The position numbers and the translations under genes were made by a program. A DNA stretch of 64,000 nucleotides from Dyadobacter sp. CECT 9275. GTDB lineage: Bacteria; Bacteroidota; Bacteroidia; Cytophagales; Spirosomataceae. The stretch lies in assembly GCF_907164905.1 (NCBI RefSeq), contig NZ_CAJRAF010000002.1, positions 4,116,001 through 4,180,000 on the forward strand, given 5' to 3'. Shown piece by piece: positions 44,444-53,710 of this stretch (positions within the stretch are counted from its first letter, which is position 1; each line of letters starts with the position of its first letter). Under the pieces are notes generated by a model. That model did not search any database, had not been told where the DNA came from, and saw only the letters and a list, made by a program, of their open reading frames with translations.

Positions 44444-45439
44444 TTATGCTTTTACAGCCTCCTGAACCATAAGCCGGGAGCCTATAAATAGAGGTGACCG
44501 TTGGTGGAATGTTGTTGGAACAATGTCAAGAATGCTGCCAAACCCGTCGCTCGCTCCTCCGCCCGATTGTTCTGAAATAAAGGCGAGAGGATAACATTCG
44601 TAGATCAGCCTGAGTTTTCCCCTGAGGTCTTTTTTGGTGGAAGGGTAAAGATATATACCCCCTTTGAGCAGATTTCTATGAAAATCGCTCACCAGGGAGC
44701 CGATGTACCTTGCGCTGAACTCGTTTTTCTTGCAGTGGACAATATAGTCCTGAACGGATTGGAGGTAACTGTTATAATGTCCCTCGTTTACGGAAAAAGT
44801 GGTTCCGTTGGCGGGTGAGCAAATGTTTTTATGTGATAGTATAAATTCTCCGAGAGACTGGTCCAGGGTAAAGCCGTTCACACCGTTGCCGGTAGAGTAC
44901 ACCAGCATAGTGGAAGAGCCGTACAAGATATAACCGGCCGCCACCTGTTTACGGCCACCTTGCAGGAAATCTTCGCGGGTAGCCGGTGCGCCCATGGGAG
45001 AAACCCGGCGGTAAATGGAAAAGATGGTACCGATGGATACCCCCACATCTATATTGGAAGAACCGTCCAGCGGATCCATGGCTACTACATACTTACCTTG
45101 GTTATTGCCTGTATGAATAATTTCTTCCTCTTCTTCTGATAAAATAGCACAGGCCTCACCACCGTTTTTGAGTGCACGTATAAAACGTATGTTGGCAATG
45201 ATATCCAGTTTCTGCTGGTTTTCGCCCTGTACATTTTCAGTCCCGTTTCCTCCGGCGATATCCACCAGGCCCGCTCGGTTAATTTCCCTGTTAATGATTT
45301 TACCGGCCAGTGCTATATCCCTGAGCAACTGGGAAAGCTCTCCCGTAGCATACGGGAATGTACTTTGGTTTCCCATGATGAATCGGTCGAGCGTAACGCC
45401 AACGGGCAGTGCAAGTTCCTGAACAGTTTTAGAAATCAT
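44444..45439 (-). CDS. fbp: Class I fructose-1,6-bisphosphatase
   Basis: From the ATG at 45439 (331 residues; an earlier in-frame ATG adds 20 residues before the normal start). The metal-site motif [21 protein letters not shown] (near 105-125) and the phosphate site, plus [22 protein letters not shown] in the C-terminal half, are diagnostic of class I FBPase. It hydrolyses fructose-1,6-bisphosphate to fructose-6-phosphate in gluconeogenesis. Cytosolic, single gene, next to the DEAD helicase with 37 bases between. Confidence 0.95.
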   Translation of the reverse strand: MISKTVQELALPVGVTLDRFIMGNQSTFPYATGELSQLLRDIALAGKIINREINRAGLVDIAGGNGTENVQGENQQKLDIIANIRFIRALKNGGEACAILSEEEEEIIHTGNNQGKYVVAMDPLDGSSNIDVGVSIGTIFSIYRRVSPMGAPATREDFLQGGRKQVAAGYILYGSSTMLVYSTGNGVNGFTLDQSLGEFILSHKNICSPANGTTFSVNEGHYNSYLQSVQDYIVHCKKNEFSARYIGSLVSDFHRNLLKGGIYLYPSTKKDLRGKLRLIYECYPLAFISEQSGGGASDGFGSILDIVPTTFHQRSPLFIGSRLMVQEAVKA

Positions 45440-45624
45440 AACATTGAGTTTTAGGTTTTTTATGCTAATCGTTAAGGAAGTTAAGGCTTCCTTTTGCATA
45501 TTTCAAAACGATTGATAACATAAATATTTTTGCCCTGAAAAGATCGAATTTGCTCAATATTAAGTAATTGGCAGGATAGGGGTGCTGCGGTTAAATCTTC
45601 GTCTGCGAGTGTTTTACTTCTTTT

Positions 45625-48060
45625 TTAATCCTGCCCTTTCCGGAGATGTAATAATACACCTCTGATTTCGGAATAGGAAAAATCGTCGCCCAGAGCAGTC
45701 TTTGCTTCACTCAAAGAAATGCTGCGGCCGGTAGTAAAGAAATCGGTGATCTGGCTGACTTTTTCGGCAGGATACAGCTCACGAATGTCCAGCTCATCGA
45801 TGGCGATATAATGATGCAGGTGCGATTCGATCGTGGAGACACTTAATCCGCGGTCTTCTGCGATTTTTTCCAGCGGAACTCCCTCTCTGAACATCTCAAG
45901 GCTCACGGCTTTGGTATCAGGTTTTGCTTTTTTCACCGGGGCAATCACCGTTTGCTGTCGTTCTATACCATTTTCTTCACAATAAGTATTAATCATATCC
46001 AGCACCTGGCTGCCATACTGACGTACTTTTGTCTTGCCAATGCCTTTGATACTTTCCAGTTCTGCGGGGGTAGAGGGCAGTTTCTCGGTCAGTTCCTTAA
46101 TGGCTTTCTGGGGCATGACGATGTACACCGGCACATTTTTCTGATCGGCTACCTGGTCTCTCCACTCTTTGATGGTTTTATATAAATCGTTGTGAAGTAA
46201 GCCTTTGCCGGTAGTTGTGGGTGCTTTTTGCGAGGTTTTAACTTTCAGTTTAAATTCAATATCGGCGTTGGCTTTCACGCGCAGGTATTGGGCAGTATTA
46301 AAATTTTCCTTAGCGGTAATCAGCGTTTCATGTTTCAGAAAAACACTTTTCTGAAAGTTTTCAAATGCTTCAAGAATAAGTTTCCTGACCGCCTGGTTGT
46401 CGGTATCCAGATTCATTTCTGTTGCGAGTGAGGTAAGCAGATCCGTTTTTTCAAGAAAGTAGGCACTTGCTTTTTGAATCCGTACCTGGGCATCACTGTT
46501 TTCTTCAGGCAACCCTCCTGAGAGAAACAGCTGTGATAACTGGGACCTGAATTTTTGAGCTACCGTCTGAATGGAAGTCTGGCTTATTTCCAGGAGTTGC
46601 TTGGATACCCTGATGGTTTCGGCATCCAGAATGCCGGTATTGCCTGAGAGAACCCTGTCCAGCTGAAACAGGTTTCGGTGAAGAGCGGAAAAGTCGAAAA
46701 GCTCATAAATAAGGGATTGTTGAAAGCTGATTTTTTCACTTTCAAGCCGTTGACTGTCCGGTTGATTTTTGCTTACTTCTTTGGTATAAACAGATATGGC
46801 GCCGTCTGTAATCACACTTCTCTCCCCGATCGGACTTCTCAGTACCATACCTTCATAACTTTTGCAGCGGCTGAGTGCTACATAAACCTGTCCGTGAGCA
46901 AAGGAAAGTTTTGCGTCGATAATTGCTTTTTCAAATGTAAGTCCCTGGCTTTTATGAATCGTGATTGCCCAGGCAAGTTTCAGCGGAAACTGTGTAAAAC
47001 TGCCTATGACCTGCTCGTCAATTTCCTTTGTCTCCTGGTTCAGTACATATTTTACATTCGTCCATTCTTCCGGTTTTACGGGTATCTCAGCGTATTCACC
47101 TTTACATTTTACATAAATGGTGCCGCTATCTATTCTTGATACGAAACCAATTTTACCATTATAAAAAAGCTTGTCTCTCGATGAGTCATTTTTGACAAAC
47201 ATGACCTGTGCTCCGGTTTTCAGGCTCAGATCATAATTGGTAGGGTAGCTGTATTCAGGGAAATCACCATCGGTTTTTGCTTCGAAATACTCAGGTTCAC
47301 CGGGTAGTGTTTTTAATTTGGTATGGTTTATTTCCTGCGCGGTGGAGTTGTGCGTCGTCAGCGTGATGTAACCTTCATCATCCGCGGGGACAAAATCCGG
47401 AAGGTATCTCTGGTTCAGATAGGCCAGGGTATCCGCATCCAGCCGGTTCTCGCGGATATGGTTGAGCAGATCGATAAACCTGTCGTCCGACTGGCGGTAG
47501 ATATGCGTGAGTTCTATCCTGACAGGATCGGACTTTTGCAGGGCATGGCTGCTGAAAAAGAAAATCGTATCGTAATGTTCTTTCAGCATGCTCCATTCCT
47601 CGTCCTTAATAACCGGCGACAACTGGTGCAGATCCCCGATCATCAGCAACTGTACCCCGCCAAAGGGCTTTTCACGGTCTTTGTATCGTCGGAGTACCTC
47701 ATCGATTCCATCCAGCATATCAGCTCTCACCATACTGATCTCATCAATCACCAGCAGATCCAGGCTTTTGATCAGGTTAATCTTTTCGCGGCTGAATTTC
47801 TGGTATTGCTGGGCAGACAAAAAGCTGCCCGGAATGTGCGGCCCGAAGGGCAGCTGGAAAAAGGAATGGATGGTGACCCCTCCGGCATTGATTGCGGCAA
47901 CGCCTGTTGGGGCTACAATCGCCATGCGTTTGTGGAGTGTTTTTTTTAGATTATGCAGAAACGTTGTTTTGCCCGTTCCCGCCTTACCGGTCAGGAAAAT
48001 ATTCTTGTTGGTGAAATGTACAAATTCGGCAGCTAGTGCTAGTGTGGTGTTAGGTATCAT
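45625..48060 (-). CDS. Pif1-like helicase fused to HRDC and HTH domains
   Basis: An 811-residue fusion. The N-terminal half (about 1-420) is an SF1B Pif1/RecD-like helicase: Walker A GKAGTGKTT (residues 25-33), VIDEISMVRADM (motif II), motif III GDLHQLSPV and a late motif AWAITIHKSQGLTFEKAII. The middle (about 430-640) is a helical linker. An HRDC domain follows (about 650-720: YIVMPQKAIKELTEKLP, IKGIGKTKVRQYG), then a HTH_40-like tail (about 730-811: SLEMFREGVPLEKIAEDRGLSVSTIESHL) as in RecQ C-termini. It probably acts on recombination or replication intermediates. This architecture is known in Bacteroidota, but the protein is not characterised here. Confidence 0.88.
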   Translation of the reverse strand: MIPNTTLALAAEFVHFTNKNIFLTGKAGTGKTTFLHNLKKTLHKRMAIVAPTGVAAINAGGVTIHSFFQLPFGPHIPGSFLSAQQYQKFSREKINLIKSLDLLVIDEISMVRADMLDGIDEVLRRYKDREKPFGGVQLLMIGDLHQLSPVIKDEEWSMLKEHYDTIFFFSSHALQKSDPVRIELTHIYRQSDDRFIDLLNHIRENRLDADTLAYLNQRYLPDFVPADDEGYITLTTHNSTAQEINHTKLKTLPGEPEYFEAKTDGDFPEYSYPTNYDLSLKTGAQVMFVKNDSSRDKLFYNGKIGFVSRIDSGTIYVKCKGEYAEIPVKPEEWTNVKYVLNQETKEIDEQVIGSFTQFPLKLAWAITIHKSQGLTFEKAIIDAKLSFAHGQVYVALSRCKSYEGMVLRSPIGERSVITDGAISVYTKEVSKNQPDSQRLESEKISFQQSLIYELFDFSALHRNLFQLDRVLSGNTGILDAETIRVSKQLLEISQTSIQTVAQKFRSQLSQLFLSGGLPEENSDAQVRIQKASAYFLEKTDLLTSLATEMNLDTDNQAVRKLILEAFENFQKSVFLKHETLITAKENFNTAQYLRVKANADIEFKLKVKTSQKAPTTTGKGLLHNDLYKTIKEWRDQVADQKNVPVYIVMPQKAIKELTEKLPSTPAELESIKGIGKTKVRQYGSQVLDMINTYCEENGIERQQTVIAPVKKAKPDTKAVSLEMFREGVPLEKIAEDRGLSVSTIESHLHHYIAIDELDIRELYPAEKVSQITDFFTTGRSISLSEAKTALGDDFSYSEIRGVLLHLRKGQD

Positions 48061-48197
48061 GGCCGTGTCTCCTTAGGGTATTCAAAAGGTACTATAAAAT
48101 TAGATTTTTTCTCAATCTAACCACTCATTAAGTCCGGATATCTGGAGGGTGTCACCGCATTTTGTATATACCAATGCGGGCACGTTATTGTTTTTTT

Positions 48198-48225
48198 ATT
48201 GAATTTTTGTTTCATAAAATTCAAT
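48198..48225. promoter_or_regulatory. Perfect 10-bp inverted repeat before the DUF2089 gene
   Basis: ATTGAATTTT and AAAATTCAAT are exact reverse complements separated by eight bases and end 33 bases before the ATG at 48259. A second small repeat, TTAGATT/AATCTAA, lies at about 48099-48119. The position fits an operator read by the small DNA-binding protein it precedes. Confidence 0.45.
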
Positions 48226-48258
48226 AATTGTTTAATATTGTTGAAATAATAATCGAAA

Positions 48259-48528
48259 ATGATAAGAAACCTGCCGCATAAATGTCCGAGCTGTGAAGCA
48301 AGATTAAAGGTTTCAGCACTCACCTGCGAGGTTTGCGAAACCGTTGTGTCAGGCAGGTTTGAACTCCCACAGCTTGCCCAGCTCACCCGAAATGAACAGG
48401 AGTTTATCCTGGATTTTGTACGAAGTAGCGGAAGTTTAAAAGAAATGGCTCAAAAGCTGGGGCTCAGTTATCCTACTGTGCGGAATTTACTCGATGATAT
48501 CATCATAAAATTAAACACGAATGAATAA
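48259..48528 (+). CDS. DUF2089 family zinc-ribbon HTH regulator
   Basis: An 89-residue protein of the DUF2089 family. Two CxxC pairs (HKCPSCEARL, CEVCETVV, residues 8-31) form a zinc ribbon and a HTH follows (LKEMAQKLGLSYPTVRNLLDDI, residues 58-80). Such proteins are thought to be DNA-binding regulators. The next gene overlaps it by eight bases, so they are translated as a unit, and a palindrome stands 33 bases upstream. Local control of the downstream genes is the simplest guess. Confidence 0.85.
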   Translation: MIRNLPHKCPSCEARLKVSALTCEVCETVVSGRFELPQLAQLTRNEQEFILDFVRSSGSLKEMAQKLGLSYPTVRNLLDDIIIKLNTNE

Positions 48529-49099
48529 TACCCAACCCATCAACCGGACCCGCTGGTTATTTAATCCTTTCATATACCTGGGTGGAGAAATCGCCCTTCT
48601 GACGGGAATTTTCGGGATGTTTATCACTTCTGTTGTGGCATATTTCAGCCATGCGCACTTAGACGGTGTGCTGGATCTGCATATTGGAACACCGTCTTCT
48701 TATTGGGTTTTCGCGGCCGAAAGCATGATGGACTGGGCGGCGGTTGTGGTTGTTTTTTATCCTTTGAGCCTGGTACTATCCAAATCAAAAATACGGCTGA
48801 TAGACATTGCCGGAACCATGGCACTGGCCAGGCTCCCGATGTTTTTCGGAGTTGTTATTGCGTTTTTGCCTCCCTTGCAGGGATTACCAGGCGGGCAGAT
48901 CAGCACACTGGCCATTGCCTGCTCTTTCCTGATTCTGATACCGGTGATCTGGCTGGTCACCCTGATGTACCATGCCTTCACAATTTCTGCCAACCTGAAA
49001 GGGAACCGGGCCGTATTCGGATTTATCGGCGGGCTGCTGGCTGCTGAAATTTTGTCCAAAGTATTGATCGGTTATCTGATCATTCTATACCTGTCATGA
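48521..49099 (+). CDS. YIP1-like integral membrane protein
   Basis: A 192-residue protein with five membrane segments (WLFNPFIYLGGEIALLTGIFGMF, AAVVVVFYPLSLVL, LARLPMFFGVVIAFLPP, ILIPVIWLVTLMYHAF, VFGFIGGLLAAEILSKVL). The layout and the mid-helix prolines resemble Yip1-domain proteins, but this is a fold-level guess. It overlaps the DUF2089 gene by eight bases and the hydrolase gene by four, a tightly coupled operon. Confidence 0.7.
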   Translation: MNNTQPINRTRWLFNPFIYLGGEIALLTGIFGMFITSVVAYFSHAHLDGVLDLHIGTPSSYWVFAAESMMDWAAVVVVFYPLSLVLSKSKIRLIDIAGTMALARLPMFFGVVIAFLPPLQGLPGGQISTLAIACSFLILIPVIWLVTLMYHAFTISANLKGNRAVFGFIGGLLAAEILSKVLIGYLIILYLS

Positions 49100-50490
49100 A
49101 AAAAATACTATTCAGCGTTATTGCGTTTTTGGGATCACTTACCCTTTTTGCCCAGAATATTTCCGGCGACTGGCAGGGAATACTTAAAGTACCCGGCGGC
49201 CAGCTGAGGCTGGTCATACACATCACGGGGGAAGGTGATGGTTATTCAGCAACTATGGACAGCCCGGACCAGAACGCCAAAGGTTTCCCGGTTTCCTCTA
49301 TTTCCTGTAAGGATTCGGTGCTTACTTTTTCCATCAGTAACATCGGTGCAAGTTATACAGGCAAGCTTGGGAAGGACCATGTTTTTGTAGGAACTTTCAG
49401 TCAGGGCGGACAGCCTTTCCCACTGGACCTTACGCGCGGATCGGCAGAAAAGGACAAGCCACGCAGGCCGCAAACACCTTTCCCTCCGTTTCCTTACCTG
49501 AGCGAGCAGGTGAGGTTTGACAATAAAACAGCGGGCAACAGCCTGGCAGGTACCCTTACTATCCCTAAGGGTGAAGGCAAATTCCCAGCCGTTATTTTAA
49601 TTTCGGGGAGCGGCGCACAAAACCGTGACGAGGAGATTTTTGAACACAAACCTTTTCTGGTCCTGGCGGATCACCTGACGCAAAACGGCATAGCAGTCCT
49701 TAGGTATGACGACAGGGGCGTGGGGGCTTCCACCGGGGATATCAGCCTTGCTACTTCCAAGGATTTTGCGTCAGACGTAAGGGCTGCACTGGCTTATCTG
49801 CAAACCAGAAAAGAAATTAATACCGATAAAATCGGGCTGATAGGGCACAGCGAAGGAGGGCTCATCGCACCCATGCTGGCGTCAAAATCCAGGGATATTG
49901 CATTTATCGTTTTGCTCGCGGGGCCTGGTTTACCAGGGGATGAGCTGTTGTTACTTCAGTCGCGGGTGATGGGCAAGACCGCTGGTGTTGGTACCGAACA
50001 GCTGGAAAGTGCCGGCAAGTTATACCGGAAAGCGTATGATATCGTGAAACAGAATCAGGAACCTGAGCCAGGAAAGGCCCCGTTAAAAGTGCACTTTGAA
50101 GAATTCTTTTTTCACTCAAAACAATTTGCAGATGCCAGCCAGAAGGCGGCATATATCAATCAGCAGGTGATACTGCTGACTTCGCCCTGGATGAATTTCT
50201 TTATACAATATGATCCGGTGCCTGCGCTCGAAAATGTAAAATGTCCGGTGCTGGCTCTGAACGGAGAGAAAGATGTGCAGGTGCCTCCAAAGGAAAATCT
50301 TCCGGCTATTAAAACTGCGCTGCTAAAAGCAGGAAACAAGGATTTTGAAGTTAAAGAACTACCCGGCCTGAACCATCTTTTTCAGGAAGCGGGCACGGGG
50401 CTGCCTTCCGAATATGGCATCATTGAACAAACCTTTTCACCCATTGCTTTAAAAGAAATCACATCCTGGATTACCATTCACACCCGATAG
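49096..50490 (+). CDS. Exported alpha/beta-hydrolase
   Basis: A 464-residue protein: signal peptide to about residue 19 (FAQ), an N-terminal beta-rich domain (about 20-130: SGDWQGILKVPGGQLRLVIHI), then an alpha/beta-hydrolase (about 150-455) with oxyanion block ISGSGAQNRDEE, nucleophile elbow GHSEGG (Ser near 253), acid in LALNGEKDVQVP, and histidine in LPGLNHLFQ. It is predicted to be a secreted serine esterase or peptidase; substrate is unknown. It starts four bases inside the membrane gene. Confidence 0.87.
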   Translation: MKKILFSVIAFLGSLTLFAQNISGDWQGILKVPGGQLRLVIHITGEGDGYSATMDSPDQNAKGFPVSSISCKDSVLTFSISNIGASYTGKLGKDHVFVGTFSQGGQPFPLDLTRGSAEKDKPRRPQTPFPPFPYLSEQVRFDNKTAGNSLAGTLTIPKGEGKFPAVILISGSGAQNRDEEIFEHKPFLVLADHLTQNGIAVLRYDDRGVGASTGDISLATSKDFASDVRAALAYLQTRKEINTDKIGLIGHSEGGLIAPMLASKSRDIAFIVLLAGPGLPGDELLLLQSRVMGKTAGVGTEQLESAGKLYRKAYDIVKQNQEPEPGKAPLKVHFEEFFFHSKQFADASQKAAYINQQVILLTSPWMNFFIQYDPVPALENVKCPVLALNGEKDVQVPPKENLPAIKTALLKAGNKDFEVKELPGLNHLFQEAGTGLPSEYGIIEQTFSPIALKEITSWITIHTR

Positions 50491-50494
50491 CGTT

Positions 50495-51205
50495 ATGTTA
50501 TACATTGCAGCTTTTCTTTCGGTTATTTTTATTTCGGTTGGCTTCATTATTACTCCGAAAAATGCGAGATATATATTATCCGGATACAATACCATGTCGG
50601 AGACGGAACGGGCAAAGGTTGATATAACATTCTATCTTCGGCTTTTTCGCAGGTTTCATATTTTTCTCGGCATATCCTTATTTGCTGTTACTGCCGCACT
50701 GACAGTGATAAACAATAATATCGCCAGTATGTTCATGGTCACTTATCCGGTGCTGGCCTATATATATCTGGTTGTCAAAAGCAAGGTACTTTATGCTGGC
50801 AGGAACAAAGCGGGTACTTACGTGGGCGTATTCGTTTTACTGATTGTAGCTGCTGTCATTGGTGTTTCATTTGCTGATTTTAAAAGCAGCGAACTTGTGA
50901 TAACCACTGATAGACTGGAGATTGAAGGCACCTTTGGAACAAGTGTACCTCGGGAAAAAATTGATTCCGTTCTGTTGGTACCTGCATTGCCGACTATTTC
51001 TTACAAGACATACGGCTTTGCGGCGGGGGATTATGCAAAAGGGGACTTCCGTACCAAAGACCGCAGAACGGTAAAACTGTATGTCAATAAAAAGATAAGC
51101 CCTTCTATTTTGCTGAAAACCAGCTCGGGAGATATTTATTATAACTCCGACAAGCTTGATATGCCTGCGCTTTACAATAAAATAATACAGTGGAAAGGTA
51201 AGTAA
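50495..51205 (+). CDS. DUF3784-type membrane protein
   Basis: A 236-residue protein with four membrane segments, two in an N-terminal DUF3784-like half (IAAFLSVIFISVGFIITPKNARYILSGYNTM, FHIFLGISLFAVTAALTVI), two more to about 130, and a C-terminal soluble domain of PH-like strands (ITTDRLEIEGTFGTSVPREKIDSVLLV). It follows the hydrolase by four bases, so it is probably co-translated. Function unknown. Confidence 0.75.
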   Translation: MLYIAAFLSVIFISVGFIITPKNARYILSGYNTMSETERAKVDITFYLRLFRRFHIFLGISLFAVTAALTVINNNIASMFMVTYPVLAYIYLVVKSKVLYAGRNKAGTYVGVFVLLIVAAVIGVSFADFKSSELVITTDRLEIEGTFGTSVPREKIDSVLLVPALPTISYKTYGFAAGDYAKGDFRTKDRRTVKLYVNKKISPSILLKTSSGDIYYNSDKLDMPALYNKIIQWKGK

Positions 51206-51242
51206 TTGGTATTTTTAGTATCCTTTTGGTACCAAACCTTTC

Positions 51243-52064
51243 ATGCACATGCGAGCCGCCTCACTGCTTCTGCTTATTCTTTTTCAAAGCTTTATTCCTC
51301 AAAAAGCAGCTGGCCAGGAGGCAAAGCTGCTCAATACTTTTCAGGTTAAGGAAGCAAAACAGGCCGTGGCCGTAGATAAGACTCATTTCTACGTAATCAA
51401 CAACAGTACCATCCGTAAGTATGAGAAAGTTTCGGGCAAACTTGTTGCGGAGTGGGATGGAACTTCGGAAGGTATTAAACACCTGAACAGCGGAGTGGTG
51501 ATCCGCGGCAGGCTGTATTGTGCAAACTCCAACTATCCCGAAATTCCAATGACAAGTGCCGTTGAGATTTTTGATGTGCAATCCATGAATCACATTGGGA
51601 ATCACAGTTTTGGTATTGCGCAGCATGGCTCACTTACCTGGATCGATCAGAAGGACGGTTTCTGGTACATCGGTTTTGCGCATTACGCTGGCAAGGAATC
51701 CAGCGAGGGAAAGGATGTGCGGTGGACAACCTTGGTGAAATACAACCTGGACTGGCAGCAGCAGGAAGCATGGGTATTTCCAAGGAAGATCATCGAACTT
51801 TTCACTCCCAAAAGTAATTCGGGCGGTGCATGGGGAGCGGATAATGTGCTTTACTGTACCGGGCACGACAGAGAAGAGGTATATGCCCTGAAAATTCCCA
51901 GATCGGGTTATACCCTGGAGTATATCAGGACAATACCTGCGCCAATACAGGGCCAGGGAATTGCCATAGATGTTTCGGTAAAAGGAAAAACAATCCTGTA
52001 CGGGATTAACCGGGCGCAGAACACCGTCACCGTTTCCGAAATCGAAGGGGAGAATCCCCGTTGA
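51243..52064 (+). CDS. Exported propeller-like protein
   Basis: A 273-residue protein with a signal peptide (SLLLLILFQSFIPQKAAGQ). The rest consists of beta strands in propeller-like blocks (VAVDKTHFYVINNSTIRKYEK, WTTLVKYNLDWQQQEAWVFPR, AWGADNVLYCTGHDREEVYALKI). I cannot place it in a named family; such proteins are sometimes called cycloisomerase-like. It lies 38 bases after the DUF3784 gene and 34 before the phosphodiesterase gene. Confidence 0.65.
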   Translation: MHMRAASLLLLILFQSFIPQKAAGQEAKLLNTFQVKEAKQAVAVDKTHFYVINNSTIRKYEKVSGKLVAEWDGTSEGIKHLNSGVVIRGRLYCANSNYPEIPMTSAVEIFDVQSMNHIGNHSFGIAQHGSLTWIDQKDGFWYIGFAHYAGKESSEGKDVRWTTLVKYNLDWQQQEAWVFPRKIIELFTPKSNSGGAWGADNVLYCTGHDREEVYALKIPRSGYTLEYIRTIPAPIQGQGIAIDVSVKGKTILYGINRAQNTVTVSEIEGENPR

Positions 52065-52097
52065 ATTTGCTGCTTTTTACCTGCTAAACCTTTTGAA

Positions 52098-53624
52098 ATG
52101 ATAAACTTAAGATACCTGTACTTCTCCTTATGGCTTCTAGCGGTTGCTGTCCATCCCGGTTTCGGGCAAGCAAAAAACAAAACGCTCATTGTCTTTTTCG
52201 ATGGCCTCAGACCCGACTATATTACCGCCGAACAAATGCCCAACCTCTTCGGATTCAGTAAAAAGGCCAGCAGAGGAAATCATCATCACAGCGTTTTCCC
52301 GACCGTAACCCGCGTAAATTCTGCCTCTTATGCCACGGGCTCTTATCCTGGCACACATGGGCTGCTGGGCAATTCGGTATACTTCCCGCAGATTGTTTCC
52401 AACAAAGCGATAGGCACTGGGATTGGTGACCTCACGAAAATCTCCAATAGTACATCGGGAAAGTTGCTGACTGCGGTTTCACTGGGGGAAGTGCTGCAAA
52501 CGGCCGGAGAGCGCATGTTTGTGTACAGCTCGGGAACCACGGGACAGGCATTTCTCCAGAATCATAAAGTAGGCAAAGGAGCTATCATCAATCCCGACCT
52601 GGTATTGCCGGAAACCTTAAAAGCAGAGATTATCCGGGAAGCGGGGCCTATACCGGCGGACGATGAAACCCACGGCCATTTACGGCATCGATGGATTACG
52701 GATGCGCTTTTGAAATATACCCTGGACGACAATGGCCCGTTGGTGAGCGCGATTTGGTATTCGGACCCGGACGGTGCCGCACATGAGCATGGAATGGGTT
52801 CAGATGAGGCCGTTAAATCGATCAGATATGTAGACGGCCAGTTTGGGAGGATTCTGGAAAGCTTGAAAAACAAAGGTCTGGAAGATAAATTTAATATAAT
52901 TATCTCTACCGACCATGGTTTCGTAACGCATGTAGGCAAACAAAGCGTGACCGATTTTTTGATTAAAAAAGGTTTTAAAAAGGACAAGGAATCCGATGAC
53001 GTTGTGATTGCCGAAGGAGCCCTTTATGTGAAAAATCACGATAGAGAGGTTATTCAGAAAATCGTATCTGCACTTCAGGCAGAAGAATGGATCGGCGCGG
53101 TTTTTACCAAATCTGCCAAACCCGGAAACGACAAAGGATGGGTGCCGGGTACTATTTCCTTTGATGCGATCCACTATCATCATCCAGAGAGGTCAGGGGA
53201 CATACTGGTGGCTATGAATTGGGACGACCGGAGAAATGAGAAGGGGTTTGCCGGTACGGATTATTCCGGAGGCGTGGCCGGGCATGGCGGATCGAGCCCC
53301 TATGAGATTAATATTGCCATGTTTGTTGCCGGGCCAGACTTTAAGGAAGGATTAAGTAATGAGCTGCCTACTTCCAATGTTGACATAACACCAACGATCC
53401 TGTCGGTATATCATCTTCCAAAACCTGCATCGATGGACGGAAGGGCCATTACCGAATTTCTTAGAACCGATAAATCGGGTACAAAAAAAGAGGGGAAAAA
53501 GCGTTGGATTAAAACAAGTGTAAATTACGACTGGGGGAAATACGAGTTACAGCTTGAGCAGACTATTTTAGGAAATTACAAATACGTGAACGCAACAAGG
53601 GTGACAAGAACGCTGAAAAAATAA
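52098..53624 (+). CDS. Exported alkaline-phosphatase-superfamily phosphodiesterase
   Basis: A 508-residue protein with signal peptide (WLLAVAVHPGFGQ). It belongs to the type I phosphodiesterase/nucleotide pyrophosphatase family: IVFFDGLRPDYI gives the first metal Asp, FPTVTRVNSASYATGSYPGTHG the nucleophile Thr, IWYSDPDGAAHEHG and ISTDHGFVTH further metal ligands, and GVAGHGGSSPYEI the last His. These are zinc enzymes of phosphodiesters or pyrophosphates such as nucleotides. Substrate unknown; likely periplasmic. Confidence 0.9.
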   Translation: MINLRYLYFSLWLLAVAVHPGFGQAKNKTLIVFFDGLRPDYITAEQMPNLFGFSKKASRGNHHHSVFPTVTRVNSASYATGSYPGTHGLLGNSVYFPQIVSNKAIGTGIGDLTKISNSTSGKLLTAVSLGEVLQTAGERMFVYSSGTTGQAFLQNHKVGKGAIINPDLVLPETLKAEIIREAGPIPADDETHGHLRHRWITDALLKYTLDDNGPLVSAIWYSDPDGAAHEHGMGSDEAVKSIRYVDGQFGRILESLKNKGLEDKFNIIISTDHGFVTHVGKQSVTDFLIKKGFKKDKESDDVVIAEGALYVKNHDREVIQKIVSALQAEEWIGAVFTKSAKPGNDKGWVPGTISFDAIHYHHPERSGDILVAMNWDDRRNEKGFAGTDYSGGVAGHGGSSPYEINIAMFVAGPDFKEGLSNELPTSNVDITPTILSVYHLPKPASMDGRAITEFLRTDKSGTKKEGKKRWIKTSVNYDWGKYELQLEQTILGNYKYVNATRVTRTLKK

Positions 53625-53636
53625 AACAATAGGCGA

Positions 53637-53660
53637 GAATTCAGTATTTATACAGAATTC
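53637..53660. promoter_or_regulatory. 24-bp near-perfect palindrome before the response regulator gene
   Basis: The arms GAATTC...GTAT and ATAC...GAATTC match at 20 of 24 positions. It lies 13 bases after the phosphodiesterase stop and 51 before the response regulator start. It could be the regulator's own site or a transcript-end hairpin; no T-run follows. Confidence 0.4.
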
Positions 53661-53710
53661 GGGTACAATTTTACAGGTATTTAAGGTTGAAAATTAATCC
53701 TCGGTAAGCT

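Noticed and set aside
47323..47949. A 208-codon plus-strand frame inside the Pif1-like helicase gene
   Set aside because: It lies opposite conserved helicase motifs and shows no recognisable domain.
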